From assembly GCA_937891015.1 (NCBI GenBank), contig CALAPY010000087.1, forward strand, positions 1 to 47,348: a DNA stretch of 47,348 bases, written 5' to 3'. Position 1 is the stretch's first letter, and every line of letters begins with the position of its first letter. The position numbers and the translations under genes are program-made. This document shows, piece after piece, positions 34,191 to 40,795 of the stretch. Under the pieces are notes generated by a model. It had not been told where the DNA came from and ran no database searches. It saw only the letters and a program-made list of their open reading frames with translations. The stretch comes from UBA2108 sp002713215 (GTDB lineage: Bacteria > Bacteroidota > Bacteroidia > Flavobacteriales_G > Salibacteraceae).

Positions 34191-35006
34191 ATGAAAATTT
34201 CAATCACCATTGGATTTGCCTTTACCTTTTTGTTACTAAGCTGTAATTTTATTGGTGAAGATGAGCAAGTTGATACAGACGTTATTTTAGCAGATAGCGT
34301 ATCGGATCGATTTACACATGAGTTGGGCACTGTTCGTAAGAATATAGAGCAGAGTGCTACTATGTATAACCGACTATTTAAATTGAACTGTCCGTATAAC
34401 CCCGAACTTCCATTACCAGATCAACGAGCTTATGACTTAACCTCTCAAAAGGCAATTGGTTTTGGTGCTTATGCTGCAAGTTTTGTTTATTGCGCATCTT
34501 ATCAGCAAACTCAGCAGGCCACAAAATATTTGGACTTCATTATTCATCTATCTGAAGAGTTGGGAATAGCAGGGTCTTTTGACGAGGATGACCTGGTATT
34601 GCTTTTGTCTAACGACACCAGCGTAGATAAGTCGGCTACCTTAACACGTGTATATCTAAAAGCAACAGAACAATTGTATACCCAGGAGAGAGCAATTTTA
34701 GTGAGTTATATGGTTGCCGGCGGTTGGGTTGAAGGGATGAAAATGAGCTATGAAACCTGTGGAGATTATCTGGATAAGGATGGCATTCGGTTGGGAATCT
34801 ACGATCAGACTTTTAGCTACTACAATTGCGTTAGAATATTAGAGACATTTTCTGAAGATGAAGAAGTGGCTACCTTGGGAGTTCGAATGAAGGAATTGCA
34901 ACCCTTAATTGATAAGGTAGTTAAAACCCGGGGAGACATCGATGAAGAACTGTTTTCTCAGGTAAAAAGTGCCATCGCAATTCTTCGTGAAGAAATTCAC
35001 AATTAA
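34191..35006 (+). CDS. Lipoprotein of unknown function, paralogue of the divergent neighbour
   Basis: A 271-residue protein from ATG 34191, two bases after AGG; the frame opens at a TTG nine codons upstream. The signal MKISITIGFAFTFLLLSCNF ends in a lipobox (LLSC), so Cys18 is probably acylated. The mature part is helical and shares conserved stretches with the minus-strand lipoprotein: QKAIGFGAYAASFVYC near residue 81 and RAILVSYMVAGGWVEGM near residue 174. It carries more cysteines than the neighbour (for example NCPYNPE and ETCGDY), which could form disulfides in the periplasm. The starts are divergent with a 110-base shared control region. Function unknown. Confidence 0.82.
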   Translation: MKISITIGFAFTFLLLSCNFIGEDEQVDTDVILADSVSDRFTHELGTVRKNIEQSATMYNRLFKLNCPYNPELPLPDQRAYDLTSQKAIGFGAYAASFVYCASYQQTQQATKYLDFIIHLSEELGIAGSFDEDDLVLLLSNDTSVDKSATLTRVYLKATEQLYTQERAILVSYMVAGGWVEGMKMSYETCGDYLDKDGIRLGIYDQTFSYYNCVRILETFSEDEEVATLGVRMKELQPLIDKVVKTRGDIDEELFSQVKSAIAILREEIHN

Positions 35007-35030
35007 TTTATCCGCATTTAAAAAGAATAT

Positions 35031-35038
35031 TATTTTTG
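35031..35038 (+). promoter_or_regulatory. Promoter -7 box upstream of the split tRNA-Pro
   Basis: TATTTTTG matches TAnnTTTG and lies 17 bases before the 5' tRNA fragment, where a tRNA promoter is expected. The -33 region has TTTA rather than TTTG. I see no other promoter between here and the intact tRNA-Pro, so it may drive the fragment, the nuclease and the intact tRNA as one transcript. Confidence 0.5.
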
Positions 35039-35055
35039 CCGCCCGATAACGGATT

Positions 35056-35107
35056 CGGGATGTAGCGTAGCCCGGTTATCGCGTCCCGCCATGGCGGGAA
35101 GGTCACA
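35056..35107 (+). pseudogene. tRNA-Pro 5' fragment (outer, split copy)
   Basis: Bases 35056-35083 match the 5' acceptor, D-arm and start of the anticodon stem of the intact tRNA-Pro (35357-35384) at 27 of 28 positions. The match resumes at AGGTCACA (35100-35107), equivalent to the variable loop and first T-stem bases, then stops. The acceptor 5' strand is CGGGATG, which pairs perfectly with CATCCCG of the 3' fragment at 35674-35680, not with the intact gene's CACCCCG. The anticodon arm is replaced by a 16-base palindrome. It cannot act as a tRNA. Confidence 0.85.
35084..35099. repeat. 16-bp perfect palindrome in place of an anticodon arm
   Basis: TCCCGCCATGGCGGGA is its own reverse complement. 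It occupies the place of the 17-nucleotide anticodon arm in the 5' tRNA-Pro fragment, between the D-arm and the variable loop, and has no proper 7-base anticodon loop. Confidence 0.75.
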
Positions 35108-35119
35108 AAACGTTAGAAA

Positions 35120-35371
35120 ATGGAAGTGTACATATTGTACAGTCGTTCTTTAAAACAACATTATGTTGGACAGACACAAGATTTATTGGATCGAGTGAAG
35201 GTTCACAATGCAGGGCATGTAAAATCTTCGAAACGAGGAAGTCCTTGGGAAATCAAATGGCATATCAAATGTGCTAATAGATCTGAGGCTATGAAATTGG
35301 AAAGAAGAATAAAAAAGAGAGGCGCAAGTCGTTTTTTAGAGGATATAAAGTATTCTCGGGGTGTAGCGTAG
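35120..35371 (+). CDS. GIY-YIG nuclease whose gene ends inside tRNA-Pro
   Basis: An 83-residue single-domain nuclease of the GIY-YIG superfamily (COG2827-like). The GIY-like VYILY at residues 3-7 and YIG-like HYVGQT at 14-19 are present, with the catalytic Arg25 in DLLDRVKVHN, and Glu61 in SEAMKLERRIKKRG as the likely metal ligand. Length is usual for the stand-alone family. The last codons (SRGVA and TAG) are the first 15 bases of the intact tRNA-Pro, so the C-terminus and stop codon are provided by the tRNA acceptor and D-arm. It lies between the 5' half of an older tRNA-Pro and the intact gene. A homing- or insertion-type role is inferred from this placement; members elsewhere have no well-defined function. 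Confidence 0.9.
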   Translation: MEVYILYSRSLKQHYVGQTQDLLDRVKVHNAGHVKSSKRGSPWEIKWHIKCANRSEAMKLERRIKKRGASRFLEDIKYSRGVA

Positions 35372-35431
35372 CCCGGTTATCGCGCCGCGTTTGGGACGCG
35401 GAGGTCGCAGGTTCGAATCCTGCCACCCCGA
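35357..35431 (+). tRNA. tRNA-Pro (anticodon TGG)
   Basis: A complete 75-nucleotide cloverleaf. Acceptor CGGGGTG (35357-35363) pairs with CACCCCG (35424-35430), discriminator A35431. Anticodon stem CCGCG/CGCGG encloses loop TTTGGGA, giving anticodon TGG. T-arm GCAGG-TTCGAAT-CCTGC is perfect. CCA is not encoded. It overlaps the last 15 bases of the nuclease gene and is followed by a strong terminator. Its own promoter is not apparent. Confidence 0.98.
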
Positions 35432-35438
35432 CTCAGAA

Positions 35439-35466
35439 GCCTGACACGAAAGTGTCAGGCTTTTTT
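35439..35466 (+). terminator. Rho-independent terminator after tRNA-Pro
   Basis: GCCTGACAC (35439-35447), loop GAAA, GTGTCAGGC (35452-35460), then six Ts. A perfect 9-bp stem with a tight tetraloop. Confidence 0.95.
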
Positions 35467-35578
35467 ATTTGAACCAAGTCAAGCTTGCTTGAATGAAGGT
35501 GAAAATAAAAAAGACAAGAGCGACAAAGTCGGTCGGGCTTCGTATGTCTTTAAAATCCATTTCAGAATCACTAAAAGT

Positions 35579-35594
35579 AATCCTGCCACCCCGA
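35579..35594 (+). pseudogene. tRNA-Pro 3' fragment, identical to the intact gene's 3' end
   Basis: AATCCTGCCACCCCGA is identical to 35416-35431 (T-loop end, T-stem, acceptor, discriminator). It is followed by a degenerate terminator-like hairpin, TTGCAC-TGTG-GTGCAA (35603-35618). The preceding 100 bases have no other tRNA parts. Confidence 0.85.
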
Positions 35595-35665
35595 CAAAAG
35601 CCTTGCACTGTGGTGCAATTGGATTTTGAACCACACTTCAAGGGATCACTGACCAGAGGGAAGTG

Positions 35666-35681
35666 AATCCTGTCATCCCGA
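35666..35681 (+). pseudogene. tRNA-Pro 3' fragment, partner of the outer 5' fragment
   Basis: AATCCTGTCATCCCGA differs from the intact tRNA's 3' end at two positions. One (CATCCCG) exactly complements the acceptor CGGGATG of the fragment at 35056, and the other (CCTGT) complements its T-stem start ACA. These compensatory changes identify it as the missing 3' end of that split copy. Confidence 0.82.
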
Positions 35682-35778
35682 AAACCTTTGAAAGCCTCTA
35701 TTTATGGGAATTTTCTTTTTATTATACTAACAAGATTTGAACCTACGGGCTATGAAGAATTTTAATCCTGTTTTCGGT

Positions 35779-35812
35779 AAAAAAGCAGCAGAAAGTAATT
35801 ACTCTCTGCTGC
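35779..35812 (-). terminator. Rho-independent terminator after degP
   Basis: GCAGCAGA (35785-35792) pairs with TCTGCTGC (35805-35812), extended after one mismatch by the inner palindrome AGTAATTACT. On the minus strand it is followed by six Ts. It lies 11 bases beyond the protease stop codon. Confidence 0.9.
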
Positions 35813-35822
35813 CATAATGGTA

Positions 35823-37361
35823 TTATAGTCCTATCGCGTAAAAATATTCCCCTGGATAATCTTCATAAACCCCTTCAAGAAGAACTCCACCTTTCTCTTT
35901 CTCAAGTACAGCTAAAAGTTCTTTAACCGACCTAACATCTTTTCCGGCTGCTTTGGTTATTATAAATCCTTCCTTTATATCAGTATGTTTCTTTAATTTA
36001 CCTGCAAAGAGGCTCTTTACTTTAGCTCCTCCTTCGATCTCAAGTTTCTTTGCGGTTTTTTTCGGTATATCTTCAAACTCCGCGCCCAGGATATTAAAGA
36101 CCTCATTACTTTCTTTTTCAACCAATTTGCTGTTTCCGTCTTCATTTTTCAATTCAACAGTAATCTCTTTATCATCACCATCTCGATGAATTGCCAATAT
36201 AATTTTATCTCCTGGGCGATGCCTCCCAATCATTTCTTGAAGTTCGGGAGATGTTTTCACTTCTGTCTCATTTACTTTTAAGATAACATCTCCTACTTTA
36301 ATTCCAGCTTCCCTTGCAGCACTCATTTCCAGGAGACTATCCACATAAACTCCTTTGGTTATCTCCAATTCTTTCTCTTTGGCTAAATTCCCATCTACAT
36401 CACGGATAAGTACACCCAGATAACCTCTTTGAACAACTCCATACTTTAATAAGTCTTCAACTACTTTACCTACTATGTTTGAAGGAATCGCAAACCCATA
36501 TCCAGAATAAGCCCCGGTAGGGCTTGCTATAGCAGTATTAATACCGACCAATCCTCCTTGTAAATTAACTAAGGCACCGCCACTGTTTCCTGGATTAATG
36601 GCGGCATCAGTTTGAATGAAAGATTCTATGGCCGATTTTTCTTTCAGTATATTAATGTTCCTTGCTTTTGCACTAACTATACCAGCGGTAACCGTTGAAT
36701 TTAGATTAAAAGGATTGCCTACTGCAAGCACCCATTCTCCTACTTCTACTTCGTCGGAATTAATCATCTTGAGAGTAGGTAAATCTTTTTCTTTGATTTG
36801 AATCAAAGCAAGGTCGGTAGAAGGATCAGTGCCAACAACCACGGCTTTGTACTTTCGGTTGTCATGCAAGGTGACTTCAATGTCATCAGCGTTGTCAATA
36901 ACGTGATTATTGGTAACAATATATCCCTCATTATTTATAATGACACCAGAACCAGTCCCTACCCTCAATTGGGGGCCTCTTTGTTGATGGTTTGGATTTT
37001 CAAAATGGAAGCGAGGGCCAAAAAAACCATCAAAAAATTCGTCTTTAAAGAACTGATCAAAAGGACTGTGAAATGGTTGTCCATAATTTCTTGACTCGAC
37101 CATTTGACCACTGGAAGTTTGAGTGGCGCGGATATGAACGACCCCTTCCATCACATTTTTAGATATTTCTTTAAAATTTAAGGGTATAAATTGACCAGAT
37201 GCGTTGGCTGAATACAGTGCTCCATTCACCATATTATTGGTGTTAAGATGTTCTATTTTTACTGTTTTTGAATTGTCAAGTTGACCCAGTTGCCATAAAG
37301 CTGCAACTGTCAACCCGCTGCCTAGTATGGCAGCAAACACTAAGGTTACTAGCTTTTTCAT
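35823..37361 (-). CDS. degP: DegP/HtrA-family periplasmic serine protease
   Basis: A 512-residue Do-type protease/chaperone for misfolded envelope proteins. ATG 37361 was chosen because it begins the signal/anchor segment MKKLVTLVFAAILGSGLTV; the frame extends ten codons upstream. The trypsin-like domain has the triad His in IVTNNHVIDNAD, Asp in DPSTDLALIQIK and Ser in DAAINPGNSGGALVNL. PDZ1 starts near GYLGVLIRDVDG and includes SAAREAGIKVGDVILKVN. A second, more divergent PDZ-like region lies in the last 120 residues (IKEGFIITKAAGKDVRSVKE). The long loop between the signal and protease domain, with QPFHSPFDQFFKDEFFDGFF, is typical of Bacteroidota copies. It lies downstream of two Hsp20-like genes on the same strand, suggesting a shared stress role. 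Confidence 0.95.
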   Translation of the reverse strand: MKKLVTLVFAAILGSGLTVAALWQLGQLDNSKTVKIEHLNTNNMVNGALYSANASGQFIPLNFKEISKNVMEGVVHIRATQTSSGQMVESRNYGQPFHSPFDQFFKDEFFDGFFGPRFHFENPNHQQRGPQLRVGTGSGVIINNEGYIVTNNHVIDNADDIEVTLHDNRKYKAVVVGTDPSTDLALIQIKEKDLPTLKMINSDEVEVGEWVLAVGNPFNLNSTVTAGIVSAKARNINILKEKSAIESFIQTDAAINPGNSGGALVNLQGGLVGINTAIASPTGAYSGYGFAIPSNIVGKVVEDLLKYGVVQRGYLGVLIRDVDGNLAKEKELEITKGVYVDSLLEMSAAREAGIKVGDVILKVNETEVKTSPELQEMIGRHRPGDKIILAIHRDGDDKEITVELKNEDGNSKLVEKESNEVFNILGAEFEDIPKKTAKKLEIEGGAKVKSLFAGKLKKHTDIKEGFIITKAAGKDVRSVKELLAVLEKEKGGVLLEGVYEDYPGEYFYAIGL

Positions 37362-37444
37362 GATATTTAATTTTAGTTCAACTTTAAACATTACTGACTA
37401 ATTGTTAGCTTTCCTATTAGGCTTAAGGTTTATAAATAATTAGT

Positions 37445-37828
37445 TTATTCTAAACTTAATTTTCTGGGAATATGTATCAGTAAATAACCATCTTCCAATC
37501 GGCTATCTACTGTACCTTCTTCGACTTGATATGGAAGAAATAAGGAAGATGTAATCCACCGGAATTTTCCCTTTGATTTTTTGTTTTCCGAGTCTACATT
37601 AAATACATATCTAAGAGCGGTTATGGTCAAGTATTTCCCGGTTGCTTCAATTTTGTAATTTCCCCCCCACAATCCGTCTATATGAACCTTTATTTCCAAG
37701 TGACTATTTTTATCCTTCATCTCTAATTTGCGAATTTGATTTGAAGTTTTTTCGTATCGATTCGGCTTCAAGCCTGATCGTGAAGCCGAATAAGGATTAA
37801 GTGGTTGTTGAATCTGAGATGTTTGCAT
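37445..37828 (-). CDS. Divergent Hsp20/alpha-crystallin-like protein
   Basis: A 127-residue protein from ATG 37828 (the frame opens two codons earlier at TTG). After a polar N-terminus of about 40 residues, LEIKVHIDGLWGGNYKIEATGKYLTI corresponds by sections to the early strands of an alpha-crystallin domain. SSLFLPYQVEEGTVDSRLED and GYLLIHIPRK match its last strands; the family pattern is LP-x-x-V ... A-x-x-x-x-G-x-L-x-I-x-x-P. The usual AxYxxGVL is replaced by SRLEDGYLLI. It lies between hsp20 and degP on the same strand but behind the hsp20 terminator, so expression may be partly separate. A holdase function is likely but less certain than for the neighbour. Confidence 0.75.
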   Translation of the reverse strand: MQTSQIQQPLNPYSASRSGLKPNRYEKTSNQIRKLEMKDKNSHLEIKVHIDGLWGGNYKIEATGKYLTITALRYVFNVDSENKKSKGKFRWITSSLFLPYQVEEGTVDSRLEDGYLLIHIPRKLSLE

Positions 37829-37863
37829 ATTCAAAATTTTTGTTTAACAAATAATTTATTCTT

Positions 37864-37898
37864 AAAAAGAAAGCGATGCAGCTTTGATGCTGCATCGC
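37864..37898 (-). terminator. Rho-independent terminator after hsp20
   Basis: GCGATGCAGC (37873-37882) and GCTGCATCGC (37889-37898) form a perfect 10-bp stem with a 6-base loop. On the minus strand TTTCTTTTT follows. It lies 7 bases beyond the hsp20 stop and separates it from the second Hsp20-like gene. Confidence 0.9.
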
Positions 37899-37905
37899 AT
37901 GGACA

Positions 37906-38361
37906 TTACTTTATTTCGATTAGTCTCGATGGTTTCACTTTTGCCTCTTCCGTTTTGGGTACAGTAATGTGCAGGATACCATCTTGATATTTTGCTGAAA
38001 TTTTATTGCACTCTATCATTCTTTCTGATAGAGTGAATGATCGCTGAAAGCTCTTATAACTAAACTCTCTTCGGGTATAGTTGCTTTCCGCATCCTTTTC
38101 TTCTTTTTGATTCTCTTTCTCAGCTGAAATTAACAACCTACCATTATCAAACTCTATTTTGAAGTCGTTTTTTGACATTCCTGGAGCTGCAACCTCAAGC
38201 TCAAAACTATCGACTTCTTCTTTAACATTAACCGATGGTAATGTGCTGTTATTTGAATGATTGAGGTTTGATAGATTAAAAATATCCCTTGTGAAGAAAT
38301 CATCAAATAATGACGGAAATTCAGGGAGATAATTTCCATTTCGTTTTACTAATGCATTCAT
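37906..38361 (-). CDS. Small heat-shock protein, Hsp20/alpha-crystallin family
   Basis: A 151-residue ATP-independent holdase that binds unfolding proteins in the cytosol. ATG 38361 is chosen because GGAGGA (38374-38369) lies seven bases upstream; the frame extends eleven codons further without such a site. The N-terminus has the usual FPSLFDDFFTRDIF segment. The crystallin domain (about 45-135) shows VNVKEEVDSFELEVAAPGMS, RREFSYKSFQRSFTLSERM and AKYQDGILHITVPK, the family hallmark A-x-x-x-x-G-x-L-x-I-x-x-P. The C-terminal RLIEIK carries the I-x-I oligomerisation motif. Divergent from the histidine kinase gene and upstream of the second Hsp20-like gene and degP. Confidence 0.95.
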   Translation of the reverse strand: MNALVKRNGNYLPEFPSLFDDFFTRDIFNLSNLNHSNNSTLPSVNVKEEVDSFELEVAAPGMSKNDFKIEFDNGRLLISAEKENQKEEKDAESNYTRREFSYKSFQRSFTLSERMIECNKISAKYQDGILHITVPKTEEAKVKPSRLIEIK

Positions 38362-38786
38362 AGCTAAATCCTCCATAATTTTTGTGTCTGCCAATCTGAA
38401 AACTTCGTTGACAGACGGGATTAAACATTAATTATTAATTCAAAAAACTATAAGATCAGATCTTGGTTGCTGTTAAACAACTTAACTGCCATTTGACTGA
38501 AAATGAAAATTTGACAGTTCTATTCTTAATGACTGTTAACATCACCTGAAAATTTTTCAGAAGGGCTGAAATTTTTACAGTAGCATATTCATTAGACCAA
38601 GTGTTTAACAGACCCTTCAACTTATATAAGTTGCTTAATTGGTTCGACCTTGCTTTCGGAATTTGTTGGGTAAAGGATCATGCAAATAATCCTACCAACC
38701 CCAACTCAGAATCTGCGGAGAAGAACCCAAAACTTGGGAATCGAATTCGTAAGCGTAAAAAGCTTCATATTTGTTATAACGTGAAG
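38362..38786. promoter_or_regulatory. Divergent control region with quasi-palindromic repeats
   Basis: Shared upstream region of hsp20 (minus) and the histidine kinase (plus). It holds the hsp20 Shine-Dalgarno site, a perfect odd palindrome AAGATC-A-GATCTT (38452-38464), and two copies of a 15-base quasi-palindrome, CTGAAAATTTTTCAG (38546-38560) and CTGAAATTTTTACAG (38566-38580), spaced 20 bases start to start. A looser variant lies at 38497-38516. An open frame extends from 38601 into the kinase gene, but its first 62 codons look non-coding. Confidence 0.5.
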
Positions 38787-40772
38787 ATGAAGAAAAAAGT
38801 AGCTGGCTATATCAAGTACATTCTGCCAATAGTACTACTTGGCTCTTGTCCTACCAATTCAGAGGCACAAAACCAATCAACTTCATGGGAATTGAAAGTT
38901 TATAATCAACCCGGGTTGGACCAACAGCTTTTAGAAATTAATGCTCTGCACCCTGAACGATACACGGCGAAAGAGTCTTTTATAACTTCCTTTATTGACT
39001 CGGTTTCATCTACTGGTAATACCTACGATAGGAAGGTAGATGCTTTGCTAGAATCCATACGTAGTAAGGTTATTTATGGAAAACAACGTTACGACGATTA
39101 CATTATTCAAACCGATACTCTAAAAGATAAATATCCAGAGTTTCCTTTGATACGAGCAGGCTTTTATCATGGCATTTCCGATGCTTACAGTAAAATGGGG
39201 TTTCACATGAAGAGTTTGGAGTATTATAAACAAGGCCAGGAAATCCTTAAAGCCGCCGGACTAGATAAAACCCTAAGTTACCGCCGACCTGGAGATTTTT
39301 ATACTGTGAGCGGATTTCACGAGGAAGCTATCAATGATTACCGATCTGGCTATTACGAGCATTTAAAAACAGATAGTTTAAACCAACATTATTTAGGCTA
39401 TTTGTGCAATAATATTGGCGTAGTCTTTTATAGAATGGACGAATTAGATTCGTCTCTGCATTACTATAACAAAGCTAAATCCCATTGGCTGAGGGCGCCG
39501 ATAGCATCTGAAATTCCCTATTTAATTGCTTTGGTAGAAGGGAACATAGCTTCGGTGTATATGAAACAGCAAAATTATAGGGAAGCCATTCCCTTGCTTC
39601 GAAAAGATGTTGAGGAAAGCAAGAACGAAAACATTATCAATGCCATTAGCAGTTGGCTGGGGCTGGCAAAATGTTATTACAACATGGGGAACAATGTAAA
39701 AGCGAAGACCTATTGTGATTCCGCCGATATGAATATGATAGAAGAGAACGCAGGTTATACACTTTTGGTTGATTGGTACAGCACAAAGGCAAAGGTGTAT
39801 CGTGAGCTTGGAAAAGACACCGAAGCTTTCTCCTTCTTAAATAAGTTAATAGAACTAAATGAGGTTAGGCGGGAAAAAGATAAAGAAATAGATCTGCAAC
39901 GCTATTCCTTCATATATGATGTACACAGCAAACAAACAAAGATTGAAGAGCTTGAGATTGAAAAGTTGAGAGGGGAGAAGGCTACGGCAGAATTAAGCAG
40001 GTTACAATGGATAGCAAGTTCCATTATCATTTTTGTTCTGTTGCTTGCTGCATTTATAACCGTTGTTTATATGTTGCAGCGAAAAATAAGCAGGCAGCTA
40101 AAAGAGAAAAAGGAGCAGGCCGAAAGTTTATTGATCATTAAGGAAACTTTGTTGAAGGAAATCCACCATAGGATAAAAAATAACCTCCAAATAATTTCCA
40201 GCATATTGGATATACAAAACATTGGAAGCACTGATGAAAAAGTAAAACAGGCCACAACCGAAGTAAAAAACCGGGTTCGTTCTATAGCTATTATTCACAA
40301 GAAATTGTATGAGACGGAAGACCTTGTACAAATTGATATTCAGTCCTATTTGGAGGATTTGTCGAACGAGCTAAAACAGGCCTTTGTGTCAAAAAACAAA
40401 GACGTTTCAATAGTGGTAAGTGCTTCCGATATCAATTTTGAGATTGACACTGTTGTTCCCCTTGGATTAATTACTACTGAATTGGTGACCAATTCCTTTA
40501 AGTATGGATTCAAAGATCGGTCTGATGGCGAAATATCGGTGAGTGTTTTTAAGCAAAGCGACAACACTTATAAACTGGAGGTAAAAGATAATGGAATTGG
40601 TTTGCCGAAGGGATTTAATGTAAATGAGTCAGGTTCTATGGGATTGGAATTGGTGCGAGGATTAGCCTGGCAATTGGATGGGGAGTTCAACATGTTTGAG
40701 CCCGAAGAAGGGGGAAGTGGTTTTGTGGTAATCTTTAAGAATGAATTGGAAAAAAGACAGCAGATCGTATAA
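38787..40772 (+). CDS. Sensor histidine kinase with exported TPR domain (HisKA_2 type)
   Basis: About 661 residues from ATG 38787, which starts a signal sequence (MKKKVAGYIKYILPIVLLGS). The longer frame adds 62 residues without features. TPR-like repeats (about 60-380) form the sensor; a membrane helix near residues 409-431 (ASSIIIFVLLLAAFITVVYM) and a short coiled linker follow. The kinase core is HisKA_2: LKEIHHRIKNNLQIISSIL, with phospho-acceptor His460 or the adjacent His461. The ATPase domain shows TNSFKYGFKD (N box), VKDNGIGLP (G1) and SMGLELVRGL (G2). This class often signals to LytTR-type regulators, and one lies convergently 23 bases away. Confidence 0.9.
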   Translation: MKKKVAGYIKYILPIVLLGSCPTNSEAQNQSTSWELKVYNQPGLDQQLLEINALHPERYTAKESFITSFIDSVSSTGNTYDRKVDALLESIRSKVIYGKQRYDDYIIQTDTLKDKYPEFPLIRAGFYHGISDAYSKMGFHMKSLEYYKQGQEILKAAGLDKTLSYRRPGDFYTVSGFHEEAINDYRSGYYEHLKTDSLNQHYLGYLCNNIGVVFYRMDELDSSLHYYNKAKSHWLRAPIASEIPYLIALVEGNIASVYMKQQNYREAIPLLRKDVEESKNENIINAISSWLGLAKCYYNMGNNVKAKTYCDSADMNMIEENAGYTLLVDWYSTKAKVYRELGKDTEAFSFLNKLIELNEVRREKDKEIDLQRYSFIYDVHSKQTKIEELEIEKLRGEKATAELSRLQWIASSIIIFVLLLAAFITVVYMLQRKISRQLKEKKEQAESLLIIKETLLKEIHHRIKNNLQIISSILDIQNIGSTDEKVKQATTEVKNRVRSIAIIHKKLYETEDLVQIDIQSYLEDLSNELKQAFVSKNKDVSIVVSASDINFEIDTVVPLGLITTELVTNSFKYGFKDRSDGEISVSVFKQSDNTYKLEVKDNGIGLPKGFNVNESGSMGLELVRGLAWQLDGEFNMFEPEEGGSGFVVIFKNELEKRQQIV

Positions 40773-40795
40773 TCAACGCTTAGATCACGATAGAA

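Larger units (their letters stand above)
35467..35822. other. Gene-free region with decayed tRNA 3' ends and terminator copies
   Basis: No intact gene. It holds two tRNA-Pro 3' fragments, each followed by a decayed hairpin and then the octamer TTTGAACC (35625-35632 and 35736-35743; the octamer also follows the intact tRNA's terminator at 35468-35475). A possible fourth, very degenerate tRNA 3' end (AATCCTGTTTTCGG) is at 35764-35777. The right end holds the degP terminator. Confidence 0.65.

Noticed and set aside
38601..38786. N-terminal extension of the histidine kinase
   Set aside because: The 62 extra residues have no domain and would bury the signal peptide that begins at ATG 38787.
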